From assembly GCA_037039685.1 (NCBI GenBank), contig JAWNGF010000003.1, forward strand, positions 1,736,001 to 1,800,000: a stretch of 64,000 nucleotides of DNA, in the 5' to 3' direction. A program made the position numbers and the translations under genes. The notes beneath the pieces were generated by a model. That model was not told the origin of the DNA, did no database searches, and was given only the letters and a program-made list of their open reading frames with translations. Numbering within the stretch: the stretch's first letter is position 1; every line of letters begins with the position of its first letter. The stretch is from Ceratobasidium sp. AG-K. Lineage: Eukaryota > Basidiomycota > Agaricomycetes > Cantharellales > Ceratobasidiaceae. Below are positions 45,347-58,158 of the stretch, in pieces.

Positions 45347-45450
45347 GACCGCTTAGCTCAGTGGTAGAGCGTGTGATTCCAGTGGTACATTTGCTTCCGG
45401 CGGATGTATTCAGGGTCCACAAGGACATCCGTTCAATCCGGGTAGTGGTC
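45347..45450 (+). tRNA. tRNA-Trp (anticodon CCA) with intron
   Basis: The cloverleaf fits fully: acceptor stem GACCGCT/AGTGGTC, D arm GCTC-AGTGGTA-GAGC, anticodon loop TTCCAGT with CCA at 45379-45381, variable loop AGGAC, and T arm ATCCG-TTCAATC-CGGGT. A 33-base intron (45383-45415) sits right after position 37, the standard place. The anticodon stem has one A-C mismatch at its loop end (positions 31 and 39). A and B box sequences are present inside the gene (TAGCTCAGTGG and GTTCAATCC). Confidence 0.88.
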
Positions 45451-45454
45451 ACCC

Positions 45455-45459
45455 TTTTT
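45455..45459 (+). terminator. RNA polymerase III terminator of tRNA-Trp
   Basis: A run of five T follows the mature tRNA end by four bases, as expected for Pol III termination. Confidence 0.7.
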
Positions 45460-45902
45460 GATCCCTTTTCTCTGTCTAAACCTTTTCTTTTTTTTAGCCA
45501 AAGTTGTTCAGAAGCCTTTTCCCTATTTTTTGGTTCAAGAATCAAATTTTTATGTTGAGCGGTTGTGGTGTTACGGCCTGCTGAAGGCGCGGATGAGGTG
45601 TGAACCAGATAGGTTCTCACGTGAAAGACCACAGCCACCCGACCCAAATCGAGTACGATGTCACACCGCTAGCTCTGGACATTGCAATGTGCCATTGGCA
45701 GGATTTTACGGGTGTGTCGCGAGACTAGTAGCTTCAGATCACACTGGTATAATTGTGATTGTAACCCTACGAGGCCACCATACTTCACTTGGATAAAGCT
45801 TGGCACGTGACGCGCCACCGCCACCCACCGCCCAGCGTTAACTTGCTCTTACCACCCGTCCTGCCCTTCAACGTCTACCCGATCGACAATCACCGAGACT
45901 CG
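45460..45902. other. Intergenic before the dehydrogenase gene
   Basis: About 440 bp with no gene recognised. It holds further T runs at 45488-45494 and 45522-45530 and presumably the promoter of the dehydrogenase gene. Confidence 0.4.
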
Positions 45903-47020
45903 ATGGCGGATCCCGTGCAACCCCCTGTGGCCGTGATTACGGGCGCAGCCCAAGGTGTGCTTCCCAATGGATTCTCGATCAAAACTAACGAAACACAGGA
46001 ATTGGGCGAGCGGTCGCACATAGTGAGCGCTTGTCACTTGACTCGAACAGTGTACTAACCGCATCCAGGGCTCGCGTCAGAGGGCTACTCACTGGCACTG
46101 GGTGATCTCCCATCAAACCAGGGTGCCCTCAAAGAAACGGTAGAAGAGTGCATTCAGCTCCAAAAGACGGCGGCGACTCTCGGTACGGTGCTCAAGATCT
46201 ACCATGGACCGTGCGATGTGTCTGTTGAATCTCAAGTCGAGTCGTTGGTCCAAATTGCCGTAGATCAACTCGGTGGAATTGACGTCGTGCGTGGAACGAT
46301 CAACCGCCTGGACGAGAATTAACGCACAAGTTAGATGGTAGCCAACGCCGGTATATATCGAGCAGCGCCATTAATCGAAAGTAAGGCCCAACCGCGAAAA
46401 CAACTCGGACTAACGCCTACTAGTGACGGACAAAATGTTTGACCAAGTATATGCGGTCAATGTCAAAGGCGTTCTGTACAGCTACCGAGCGGCGGCCAAG
46501 GCCATGATCCCGCGTGGCGGTGGGCGCATCCTTGGAGCCTGTAGTGCGTCTGGAAAGGACGCTGGGCCTAATAAAGGCGCCTATTGCTCGAGCAAGTTTG
46601 CCGTGCGTGCATTGACCCAGACGGCGGCACGCGAATGGGGGAGGCATAATATCACCGTCAATGCGTACGCACCTGGGCCGGTAGACACGGAAATGTGTAA
46701 GTGACCATATTCTACCATGCGTACCTAACAATGCTCTCAGGGAACAACGACGTCTTGGGTGGCATTACTGGTGGGACTCAAGCCAAGCAACTGGTAATGC
46801 AGCTCTCATTGCGAGTTCTATAGCTTACCTCTGAATAGGTCTTGGATAAGTTGGCGACGGGACGAATTTCTACTCCCGAAGAAATCGCTGGATTGGTTGC
46901 CTTTTTGGTTAGCCCCGCCGCTCGAAACATCACAGGTACGAATGCAAGTTGGCCACCGCTCGTAGCTGACAAGTTGTAGGACAAGCGATTTCGATCGATG
47001 GAGGGTTGGTTATGAATTGA
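45903..47020 (+). CDS. Short-chain dehydrogenase/reductase
   Basis: A classical SDR enzyme with a Rossmann fold. The start ATG at 45903 gives '[10 protein letters not shown]', continued after an intron by the Gly-rich cofactor loop and '[16 protein letters not shown]'. The Asp after the second strand suggests NAD(H) preference. 'MVANAGIY' is the NAG motif. '[19 protein letters not shown]' follows, then the catalytic Ser in 'CSASG' and Tyr/Lys in 'YCSSK'. '[13 protein letters not shown]' and, at the end, '[14 protein letters not shown]' complete the family pattern. At least six short introns occur (around 45956-46000, 46025-46068, 46287-46333, 46382-46424, 46697-46740, 46796-46838, 46936-46980). 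It resembles diacetyl/butanediol or other polyol-acting SDRs; the substrate cannot be told from sequence. Confidence 0.85.
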
Positions 47021-47127
47021 CTGTGTAGTCCCAGCCTCCAATACATGCACGTATGAATGACATCGATTGGGCATGGAGAGCATACAAGTGAGAGTAACAG
47101 CGAAACCATAGACAACAGCGAAACCGT

Positions 47128-47781
47128 TTAACCCCTCTTCTTGGACACACCGACAGTCTTTCCGCGACGGCCTATTATGAATGTTAGTTGTAGCTCCAAG
47201 TTGAGATGCACACGCACCAGTGGTCTTGGTGTGCTGACCACGCACACGGAGGCCCCAGTAGTGTCGGAGACCACGGTGAGCCCTGATCTTCTTCAAGCGC
47301 TCGAGATCGTCACGCATCTTCGAGTCGATGCCGTTGGACAAGATCTGGGAGTTCTTGCCGTCGACAATATCCTTTTGCCTGTTCAAGAACCAGGTGGGGA
47401 TCTTGAACTGGGTCGGGTTCTGCATAATGTTGACAATGCGCTCAAGCTCGTCAGAGTTGAGGTCACCGGCACTGCTAGAGTTTAGGACGAGTCATTAGCA
47501 CAGTCTAGGCGCTCACCGCTTCTTCAGGTCAACGTCGGCCTTTTTGCAGACGACGTTGGCGTATCGTCGACCGACACCGCGAATCTCGGTCAAGGCTAGG
47601 GCCGTTAGCTGGAGCAGGGAAATTGGATTTGTGGCACCCACCATACATGATCTTGCGCTTGCCATCAACGTTAGTGTTGAGCAGACGCAAAATGTGCTAG
47701 TGGGGCGTTAGCAACGTGCGCATGTGGATGGGATCGACGCACCTGGAACTGCTGGTGGGCCTCGGGAACGACCAGAGACAT
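47128..47781 (-). CDS. RPS18: 40S ribosomal protein S18 (uS13)
   Basis: The product is uS13 at the head of the small ribosomal subunit, contacting the P-site tRNA and the large-subunit bridge. Exons in order give '[13 protein letters not shown]', '[20 protein letters not shown]', '[20 protein letters not shown]', then '[19 protein letters not shown]', '[20 protein letters not shown]', '[20 protein letters not shown]' and the basic end '[11 protein letters not shown]'. The order and length match eukaryotic S18. The start ATG is at 47781 and the stop at 47128. Introns are short and near the 5' end, as usual for fungal ribosomal protein genes. It is convergent with the dehydrogenase gene. Confidence 0.95.
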
Positions 47782-48128
47782 GGCTAGTGATGTATCGGGG
47801 TCTGAGGAGAAAATGTTAGCATTTGTAACTCGCCTGATCCATCCACAAATCACCGATCCATCCACCGATATCCACTGTCCCAGCCATTCAACGTGCTTCC
47901 GGCGTCACAATTTCCATCCAAACTTCCTCTCCCGGCAGCAAAACAGACGAGTATACTGACTTTAGGGCGTTGGCGTCGGCACAAGCGATGAGCTCGAGGT
48001 CGGATAGTGATTCTGGTTCCGGCGTCTACCAATCGTTCACAAACACGCCACTCGATGCACGTGACATAAAGACATTTATTCATGCGTACAATTCATTCAA
48101 AGCGTACTCTAATCTAGATCCAAAGAAA
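47782..48128. other. RPS18 promoter region
   Basis: About 350 bp between the RPS18 start (transcribed leftwards) and the stop of the alanyl-tRNA synthetase gene. It must hold the RPS18 promoter and the synthetase 3' end; no other feature is recognised. Confidence 0.4.
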
Positions 48129-51593
<3,465 letters not shown>

Positions 51594-51816
51594 GACTCCA
51601 AATCTCCCAAACGCTCGGCGTTTCGGTGTGGAGTGCCAATCACGTGAGATGTTCGAGGCGCATTCAAGGCGCGTAATTAACATACGTCAATAATTTTGGT
51701 GCACGTCATCGGTTCATTTCACGCTCATGTGGCCATCGTTGAATAGAGACGGTCTCGTGGATATTCGAGGGTATAAATGGCGTGAACGTAGCTGAAGCGA
51801 ACCCATTCACCCCACC

Positions 51817-53305
51817 ATGATGTCCACTCGCACTCTTGCTTTGCGCTCCGCTCGCACCCAACTCCGCGCTGCACCCCGCACTCGCATCCCTGGAGCCCGC
51901 TTCAACTCGGTAGGCATAGACATACCAACATAAGGTGCACTAATAACGCCCGTACAGACGCAAGCAGGCCCGAATCCCTCCCAGACTGCGAGTAGCCATC
52001 TTGCATCAGGCCTGGCAGGCGGTGGACTCGTCCTCGTCGGCGCCTATGCCTGGTACTACTTCTCTGGGATCAAGACTGCCGTCGACACTTCGAACCGCCT
52101 CTCCAAGACTCTGACCAATGCCAAGAACCAGGCGGTACAATCCCTGCCCCCACCCAACGAGGCGCTTTCTTACCTTCGCAACATGGCTAAATCCTACGCC
52201 GTCTTTGTCCCTGGCGCAGCCGCATCCATTGATTCGACTTTCGACTCGATTGAAGAACTGCACAACGCCCACCGCGACGAAGTCGATGCGATCATCTCGG
52301 GCGCATACAAGGATATCAAGGGCATTGTGAACAAGAACAAGTCGATGGACATGGACAGCGCGTTGGCTATTCTTGGAGTGCTCCAGAAGCGCACCGCCGA
52401 GCTTGGCCAGGTGGCAGCCAGCCTCTCGTCTGATGCTATCTCTCCCATCCTCGAACGACACCCTCAACTGCGCGACGCAATCGGCGATAGCTGGGACGAC
52501 CTCAAAGACCTAGGCAAGCGATACGGACCCGAGGTCAAGAAGATTTACGACGACACGACCAACAAGGTTGTGGACACCATCAAGTCGCGAGGCGTCAGTG
52601 CCGCGTCGGTCGCGCAGATTGTGCAAATCGTGCGCGAAAAGTCGGACGAGGCCAAGAAGCTCGCTGAAAAGTCTGCCCGAGATGCCTGGGACCGCGCGAG
52701 CAAGCAGGCTGCACCCGCGCTGGAGAAGATGCCCGAGGTGAAGAAGGTCCTCGATGAAAACGCCTCAACGCTCATGGGTATGGCGGAGGTGGAATTGCGG
52801 CGATGACTGGTGCCAATGCCAAGGAGATTTGGGATCGCGTTCGTCAATTTCCGACAGCAAGGGCGGGATCAACGAGCAAAAAGCAAACGAGCTCAAGGAC
52901 TTTATATTGGAAAAAGGTCAACCAGGCCACCAAGGGCGGCAAAGGCGGTGTGAAGGATTTTGCTAATCAACTGTCTGGTGGTGGGTTCGAGAACATCGTA
53001 AAGGTGATTCCGGGTGGAGAAAAGGCGAGTATATGCGTTGTACATCTGGTGTGCGACGTCTGACACGACCACTAGGCCCTCGAGTCCACGCCTGACCTAC
53101 AGGCTCTATTCAAAGTTGCGCAATCCCGGAGCGACGACGCCCAAAAGCTGACTCGTGAGACCTATGATGAGATTCTCAAGGTTTGTGCCTCGCCCATGTG
53201 TCATCAACGACGCTTACGCTATTGCAGGTTCTGAAAAACAAGGCCGAAAAAGCGAAGAAGCTCGGAGAGGGAGCAGCGAAAGAAGCAAAAGACAAAGCTT
53301 ATTAG
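51817..53305 (+). CDS. Hypothetical mitochondrial membrane protein (frame broken in homopolymers)
   Basis: I do not recognise a named family. The ATG at 51817 opens an Arg/Ala-rich presequence (STRTLALRSARTQLRAAPRT), then after an intron a membrane segment (GGGLVLVGAYAWYYFSG) and a long helical, amphipathic region (EELHNAHRDEVDAIISGAYK, VAQIVQIVREKSDEAKKLAE). The C-terminus is reached through exons ending 'LGEGAAKEAKDKAY'. The reading frame changes three times within 150 bases, at GGG (52776-52778), TTT (52848-52850) and AAAAA (52911-52915); a one-base length change in each run would give one continuous frame. A 51-bp intron at 53025-53075 starts with GC rather than GT. Such homopolymer shifts suggest sequencing error, though decay is possible. 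A degraded copy lies just downstream. Confidence 0.65.
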
Positions 53306-53910
53306 ACCATTCGCTTCTCTAATCACAACTGTACTATAGTGTATGAATCAATTTGTGTAGCATAAATTTCATATCTTGGACAGCGGTTGACGAGCAAGGA
53401 GGGTCAGGCGCGTAACGTCAAAGTGGGTTTGCTCTCCGGGCTCCAGGAAACAACACGTCGGAAGCCAAAAGAGTAGGGCGGTATTGATGAAAGCTTCCTG
53501 GGACTATATACCACCCGTGGACGACCCTTCGCACCTTGTCCCATACAATTAAAGTCGTCACTCTAATGGCACACAACTTCAGATACACCAGAGCAATTTC
53601 GCGTACAGTACGGCGTTAGTGGGCTAATAATCTGGACAGACGTACCATCACCTAGCTGGTTCAAAGCAAAGAGCCACATGTAGCCACGTACCTTGCTTGC
53701 ACATGAGATCGAGGTACGGTATATGTACCGGCATATCCCACTAGAGTCTCATTGATCCGCTGCGCGCTTTCATCTAGGGACGATATTGGTTGGAGGGGTG
53801 ATGTTTTCATATGCGTTGCGGTCAACTATGTGAGTTTTCAGGGAAGTAGCTTGTGTGCGCCAAGTGGGATGTTTGCTCAGCATCCTTACAGCTCAACACA
53901 CTTCCCAACC
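53306..53910. other. Intergenic, no gene recognised
   Basis: About 600 bp between the mitochondrial-type gene and its decayed copy; nothing is recognised beyond its 3' end and possible remains of a duplicated promoter. Confidence 0.4.
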
Positions 53911-55126
53911 ATGGCATCTAATCGCACCCACGCTCTGCCCTGCGTTTGCACTCAGTACTGTACTGTACCTCGCACCCGTATCCCTGGAGCTCGTTTCAAC
54001 TCGGTGGGTAATGAGCCTGAGGTCACACGGACTACATATAAAATTCAATTCTAATAATTGCGCAGAGCCGTGCGAACCCTAACCACTTGCATACCCAAAA
54101 GGCCACATTGTATCTGGCCTGGTAGGCGGTGGAGCCGTCCTCATCGGCAAGGCTGCCTCTGGTACCAATTCTCCGGCATCAAGGCTGCCGTTGAGGCCTC
54201 CAAGGCGCTCACCAACCCCTTGCCACCGCCCAATGAGGCGATTGATTACCTACGCAAAATGGCCAAGACCTACACAGTATTCGTGCCCCGCGCGAGTCGG
54301 GTCATTGACCCGGTATTTGACCGGATGGAGGAGATCCACACTGCGCACCGTCGTGAGGTTGATGCAGTTATTGCCGGCACATATAATGATATCAAAAGCA
54401 TTATGAGCGGGAAAAAATCAACGGACTCGGACAGTGGGCCAGCAATTCTTGGGGTGCTTCAGAGGCGCGCTGTGGAGCTGGGTCAGGTTGTGGCGAATAT
54501 CACCAAGCCCAGCTCCGGCAGATGATACCATATATTATAAAGCAAAAATCGCAAGACTGGTTAGAAGTAGTACACTCAGCGGATGCATGTCGGTAATAGA
54601 ATGCGTATCGAGACTTTGTATTCGCCTTGATGATTTACTGGACAACCCCGCATCATTGTTTAGTGGACGAACATTGTGTTGCCAGACCCCAACTCACCAC
54701 CATGGTAACATAGCTGTACGTTAAATGCCAGCGGAATATACACACAGGGTTCCTGTAGATCGAAAACTGTCCACTAAGTCGCGTTAGCTAACAAGGTGAT
54801 TCTAGGCAGGGAAAAGGTGGGTATATGCGTCATACCTTTGCAGTGTCCGACGTGATCGTTCACCTCCCGGGTCGCACCTGTCGTGTGGCTCCATTCGTGG
54901 TTAAGCAGTTCCGTAATAGCAATGTTCAAAAGTTGATTCGTGAGACCTTGGAGGTTCTGAAGGCTTGTACCTTGTATTACGGGTTCGAGAACTCTAGAAG
55001 TCAAGACCCAAATGCTGATGAAACGGCGAGGGAACAGTCAAAGAAGCAAGTGATAAAACATATCGGACAATCTGCTTTCTCATCACGAATGCACGATAGC
55101 GCGTATGAACCAATTGGTGCAGCATA
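53911..55126 (+). pseudogene. Decayed copy of the 51.8 kb mitochondrial-type gene
   Basis: The ATG at 53911 opens 'MASNRTHALPCVC...TVPRTRIPGARFNS', matching the presequence end 'PRTRIPGARFNS' of the upstream gene. After an intron the frames break within the membrane-segment region. A block then matches well again: 'ALTNPLPPPNEAIDYLRKMA', 'EIHTAHRREVDAVIAGTYND', 'AILGVLQRRAVELGQVVANI', followed by an early stop at 54523. The middle of the parent gene is missing and replaced by unrelated sequence. Pieces of the last exons reappear at 54790-55080. It is a non-functional relic. Confidence 0.75.
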
Positions 55127-55189
55127 GCCTAGTCCCCTAGGTGATTCCGAGCAATAGCGTACATAAATTTAAAGCAACAACCAGTTCTT

Positions 55190-55790
55190 GGTGTCCAACA
55201 CGAGGCTTCTAATCGCGCTTTGACACGGTAACCGCCCCCTTACACCAGCATTCCAGGCGGCTGCCCATCTTCAACTGTGTAGATCAGCGTAACCGATGCA
55301 AATGCAACTACCAGTATCTCGATCACGCTTCCCACCGGCAATACAAACGACCTATGGGCTTTGCGTTAGTACTAACCCCAACTAGTTTTGAGCTGGCAGC
55401 CACTTACGGGCTCGCGTCTTTGAGTTCGTACCTCTGACCTGCCCAGTACATCGTTGACGTACCATCCTCGGACCTGGACGGTCTGCATAGCATGTCTTGT
55501 CCGCGCGCGGATAACAATAGTACACACGCCAAGGCCAGGGCAGGAGCTCGTCGAGCTTTTGCAAGTCTCGGCAGAGTCGAAGCACAAGTAAATAGCGGTG
55601 CTACCTGGGGCCGAATCGCGGGGAGAGATCCTTCGTGCCTAATGAGTGTGAACTTGTGGGTTCCTGTCTCATAAGCGCACAGAGGGTGGAGAGTAGGTAT
55701 ACACGGGGATGGCACACTCGTGCAAGTGCTGAAAGAAGAGCCAATTCTGTAGTAAGACCGAGGTTCATCGTAATTGGACATGGTAGGTTA
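55190..55790 (-). pseudogene. Decayed copy of the Vps3844 gene C-terminus
   Basis: The region aligns by eye with 56648-57060 of the intact gene on the same strand: it keeps 'CFDSAETCKSST', the segment around 'SEDGTSTMYWAGQRYELKDAS', and the position of the following intron. The cysteine-rich module between them is frameshifted and several Cys codons are lost. Nothing corresponding to the N-terminal half is found. Confidence 0.7.
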
Positions 55791-56647
55791 TAGTAGGTGG
55801 TAGCCAGATGAGCGACTATCGGCCGTCACCGGCAACGCCTTGGGAAGGATCTTGATACAATCCAACCGGGGCTTTGAAGGCACAAGCATCCCAGAGCGCG
55901 TCAAAGTCGAGCCAATGTTACCCAGCCGTAGTTTCATGCAACGACTTGGACCGTCTTCCGTCGTGCTGTTACCAGAATTGCTCTTCAACCTCCCCGTCCA
56001 ATATTCAGGCCATCAAGATTAACGGGTGCAAGGGGTTCGCGCATGTGATTGAACGAGCTCTGTTGTCCACAGTCTGGCAAAGTCACCACTCTCCAGGTGG
56101 AGCTCGCCAATATCCAAAGCTTTGATGCATAGGTTGGTGGCGGGTGAGTGAAGCAGCACGATGGAAATCATGTGGATAAATGGGAGGCACCTAGCCGGGC
56201 GGATGATTCCGCCTAGTCCTCGTATGCGTCGACGCTGAAAAGAGCCTGGTCCTGTACTAGGGATACAGGTGTGGAATCGTGCCACCAAATGGAATCCTGA
56301 ACGTAAGGTAAATAAACGAAGTACATCCCAAGTGGCATTTACGACTGTACAATGTTGCCATGTTGAGAGCTGGCTCCTTCCAGTTGGCATTTGTTCGGTT
56401 GCATCCTTACTCTTAGGGAGGGCTTTCGGCAAACCTCATACGTTGCGACCGTTATACGAATCGGTTGAGTGAAAAATCGTAATATTACGTGCCTCTGCCC
56501 GCTGGGACGTGTCTTCAGCCATATTTTAGCTTGACGCTTGAACTTTGGTGTCACCTCATGGGTTTGGTTGAAGCACGATGTATACGTAGGATTGATGTGG
56601 AAAATTAATATACAACATTACCGCACCTCGACTCATCGTCCACACTT
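55791..56647. other. Intergenic, no gene recognised
   Basis: About 860 bp between the relic and the intact Vps3844 gene. Open frames on both strands are short and lack motifs. Some of it may be further decayed sequence of the duplication. Confidence 0.35.
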
Positions 56648-58047
56648 TCAGTCGTGCTTCGATACAGGAACTGCACCTCCCGTCAACGTTCCAGGCAGCT
56701 GCTCATCTCCAACTGCGTAGAGCAGCGAAACCGATCCGAACGCGACCAGCATGATTCCAATCACGGTTCCTACCAACAGCACAAACGACCTGGGTTCACC
56801 GCGTTAGTACCAATGGCAACCAACCTTGATACAGTGACTACTTACGAGCTAACGTCCTTGCGCTCACACCTCTGGCCAGCCCAGTATGTGGTGGACGTGC
56901 CATCCTCGGACTTGGTCGGCGAGCACTTGCACGTGTAGCATGTCCTACCCGCGCGAGTAACAGGGATGCACGAACCGCGGCCGGAGCACCCGTCGGTCGA
57001 GTTTCCGCAGGTCTCGGCAGAGTCGAAGCAAGAGTAGATTGGAGCGCTACCTGGGGCCGAGGCGCGAGCAGCGATGCTGCGGGCCTGGCGAGCATGGCCC
57101 TGGGGCTCAGTCTTGGGTTTAATGATGAGGGCTAGGATGTCCTCGCCGTTCCAGCTTGGCTACAAGACGTCGTCAGCTGAAGAAGATCTAGGTGACGTAG
57201 CTACGCACCACGCTCATCCACTCGCGAATCCGACGGGTGGCTACCTGGTACTGCTCGCTGTCGCGTCCAAACTCGTCTGCCAAAAGGTCGAGAGAGCTGA
57301 TCTCAAACGCAGCGAAATCGCTGGGCTGGTACAAGTCCGGGTCACCGTGAGTAAGAGGGAATTTGGCACCCGACTTCCATGGGCCCTGCTTGTACTGCTC
57401 GATCGCCATGTACTCGTCGGCAAAGAGACCGGCCGCTTTGCTGGATCCGCTAAACGCCTGCAAGTCGTATTTGTAGTGGCCCGCGTCAAACTCGTCAATG
57501 TCTGCGTTGAGGTACCATTTGAGGCCCGACGAGATGGTATCAAAATTTCCTTTTGCGTGGGCGACGTAGGTAGACATCAACGCAGAGACGTCATGGCTCG
57601 ACAGGGTAGCGTTGATATAAAAGTCAGGATGCTCGGGGAAAGGATCGAGACTGAGGGCAGACAAGAGGTCTGAAAGCGCAGTAAAGATGAGCAAGACGAT
57701 GGCCACCGCAGCACTGTCAACTCACCCTCTGGTCGGTCAGTGTGTACGACAAGCATGACGGTGCTCCTCGGTGTATGGTGGTAAGTGCGCCAAAATACAC
57801 TATCGTCGCTCTTGAGTAGTCTCTGCCAGTCTTTGCTCTCCCCATGGTCTTCAAGGCTCTCATACATGTCGAGTCCCAGATGGTTTGCGAGGACTTTGTT
57901 GGTCTGCGGCAAATTGAGCGACAATGGTTCGCTATTGTGTTCCTGCCCCGTAAGCATCCCTCGAGTGGGGAGCAAATACACGCGGGGCTGGTACGCCCAT
58001 GCCAGTGTCGAAGAGACAGCCAATCCCGCAGTCAGTCTGAGCTTCAT
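56648..58047 (-). CDS. Vacuolar sorting protein, Vps3844 domain
   Basis: A type I membrane protein. The ATG at 58047 gives a signal peptide (MKLRLTAGLAVSSTLAWA), then a lumenal region (GMLTGQEHNSEPLSLNLPQT, VFWRTYHHTPRSTVMLVVH, TISSGLKWYLNADIDEFDAG). The C-terminal Vps3844 module contains an EGF-like Cys pattern: 'SCFDSAETCGNSTDGCSGRG', 'CIPV', 'CYTCKCSPT' and 'YWAGQRCERKDVSS'. A membrane segment (FVLLVGTVIGIMLVAFGSV) and a short tail with 'ELPGTLTGG'-like sequence end at 56648. The family is linked to vacuolar or ER sorting in fungi. Introns lie around 56790-56845, 57161-57208 and 57670-57727. It shares a 111-bp intergenic region with the polymerase gene. Confidence 0.8.
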
Positions 58048-58109
58048 CGTGGTGGTGGTGGGACGTAGGATGAGGTAATGTTCGCTTACATCACACCTCT
58101 CAATACCAG

Positions 58110-58151
58110 CACGTGACCTGCGGTTTCTCTCCATCGACGCGACTCGACGCG
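58110..58151. promoter_or_regulatory. Possible cell-cycle and E-box elements upstream of POL2
   Basis: Within the 111-bp divergent promoter there is a CACGTG palindrome (58110-58115) and two ACGCG cores exactly 10 bp apart (58137-58141 and 58147-58151). ACGCG is the core of the MBF (MluI cell-cycle box) site that drives G1/S genes, including replication genes, in yeasts. Confidence 0.45.
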
Positions 58152-58158
58152 ACCCAGG

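Noticed and set aside
57074..57673. 199-codon plus-strand frame over the Vps3844 gene
   Set aside because: It is antisense to the conserved lumenal region of the intact gene and has no motif.
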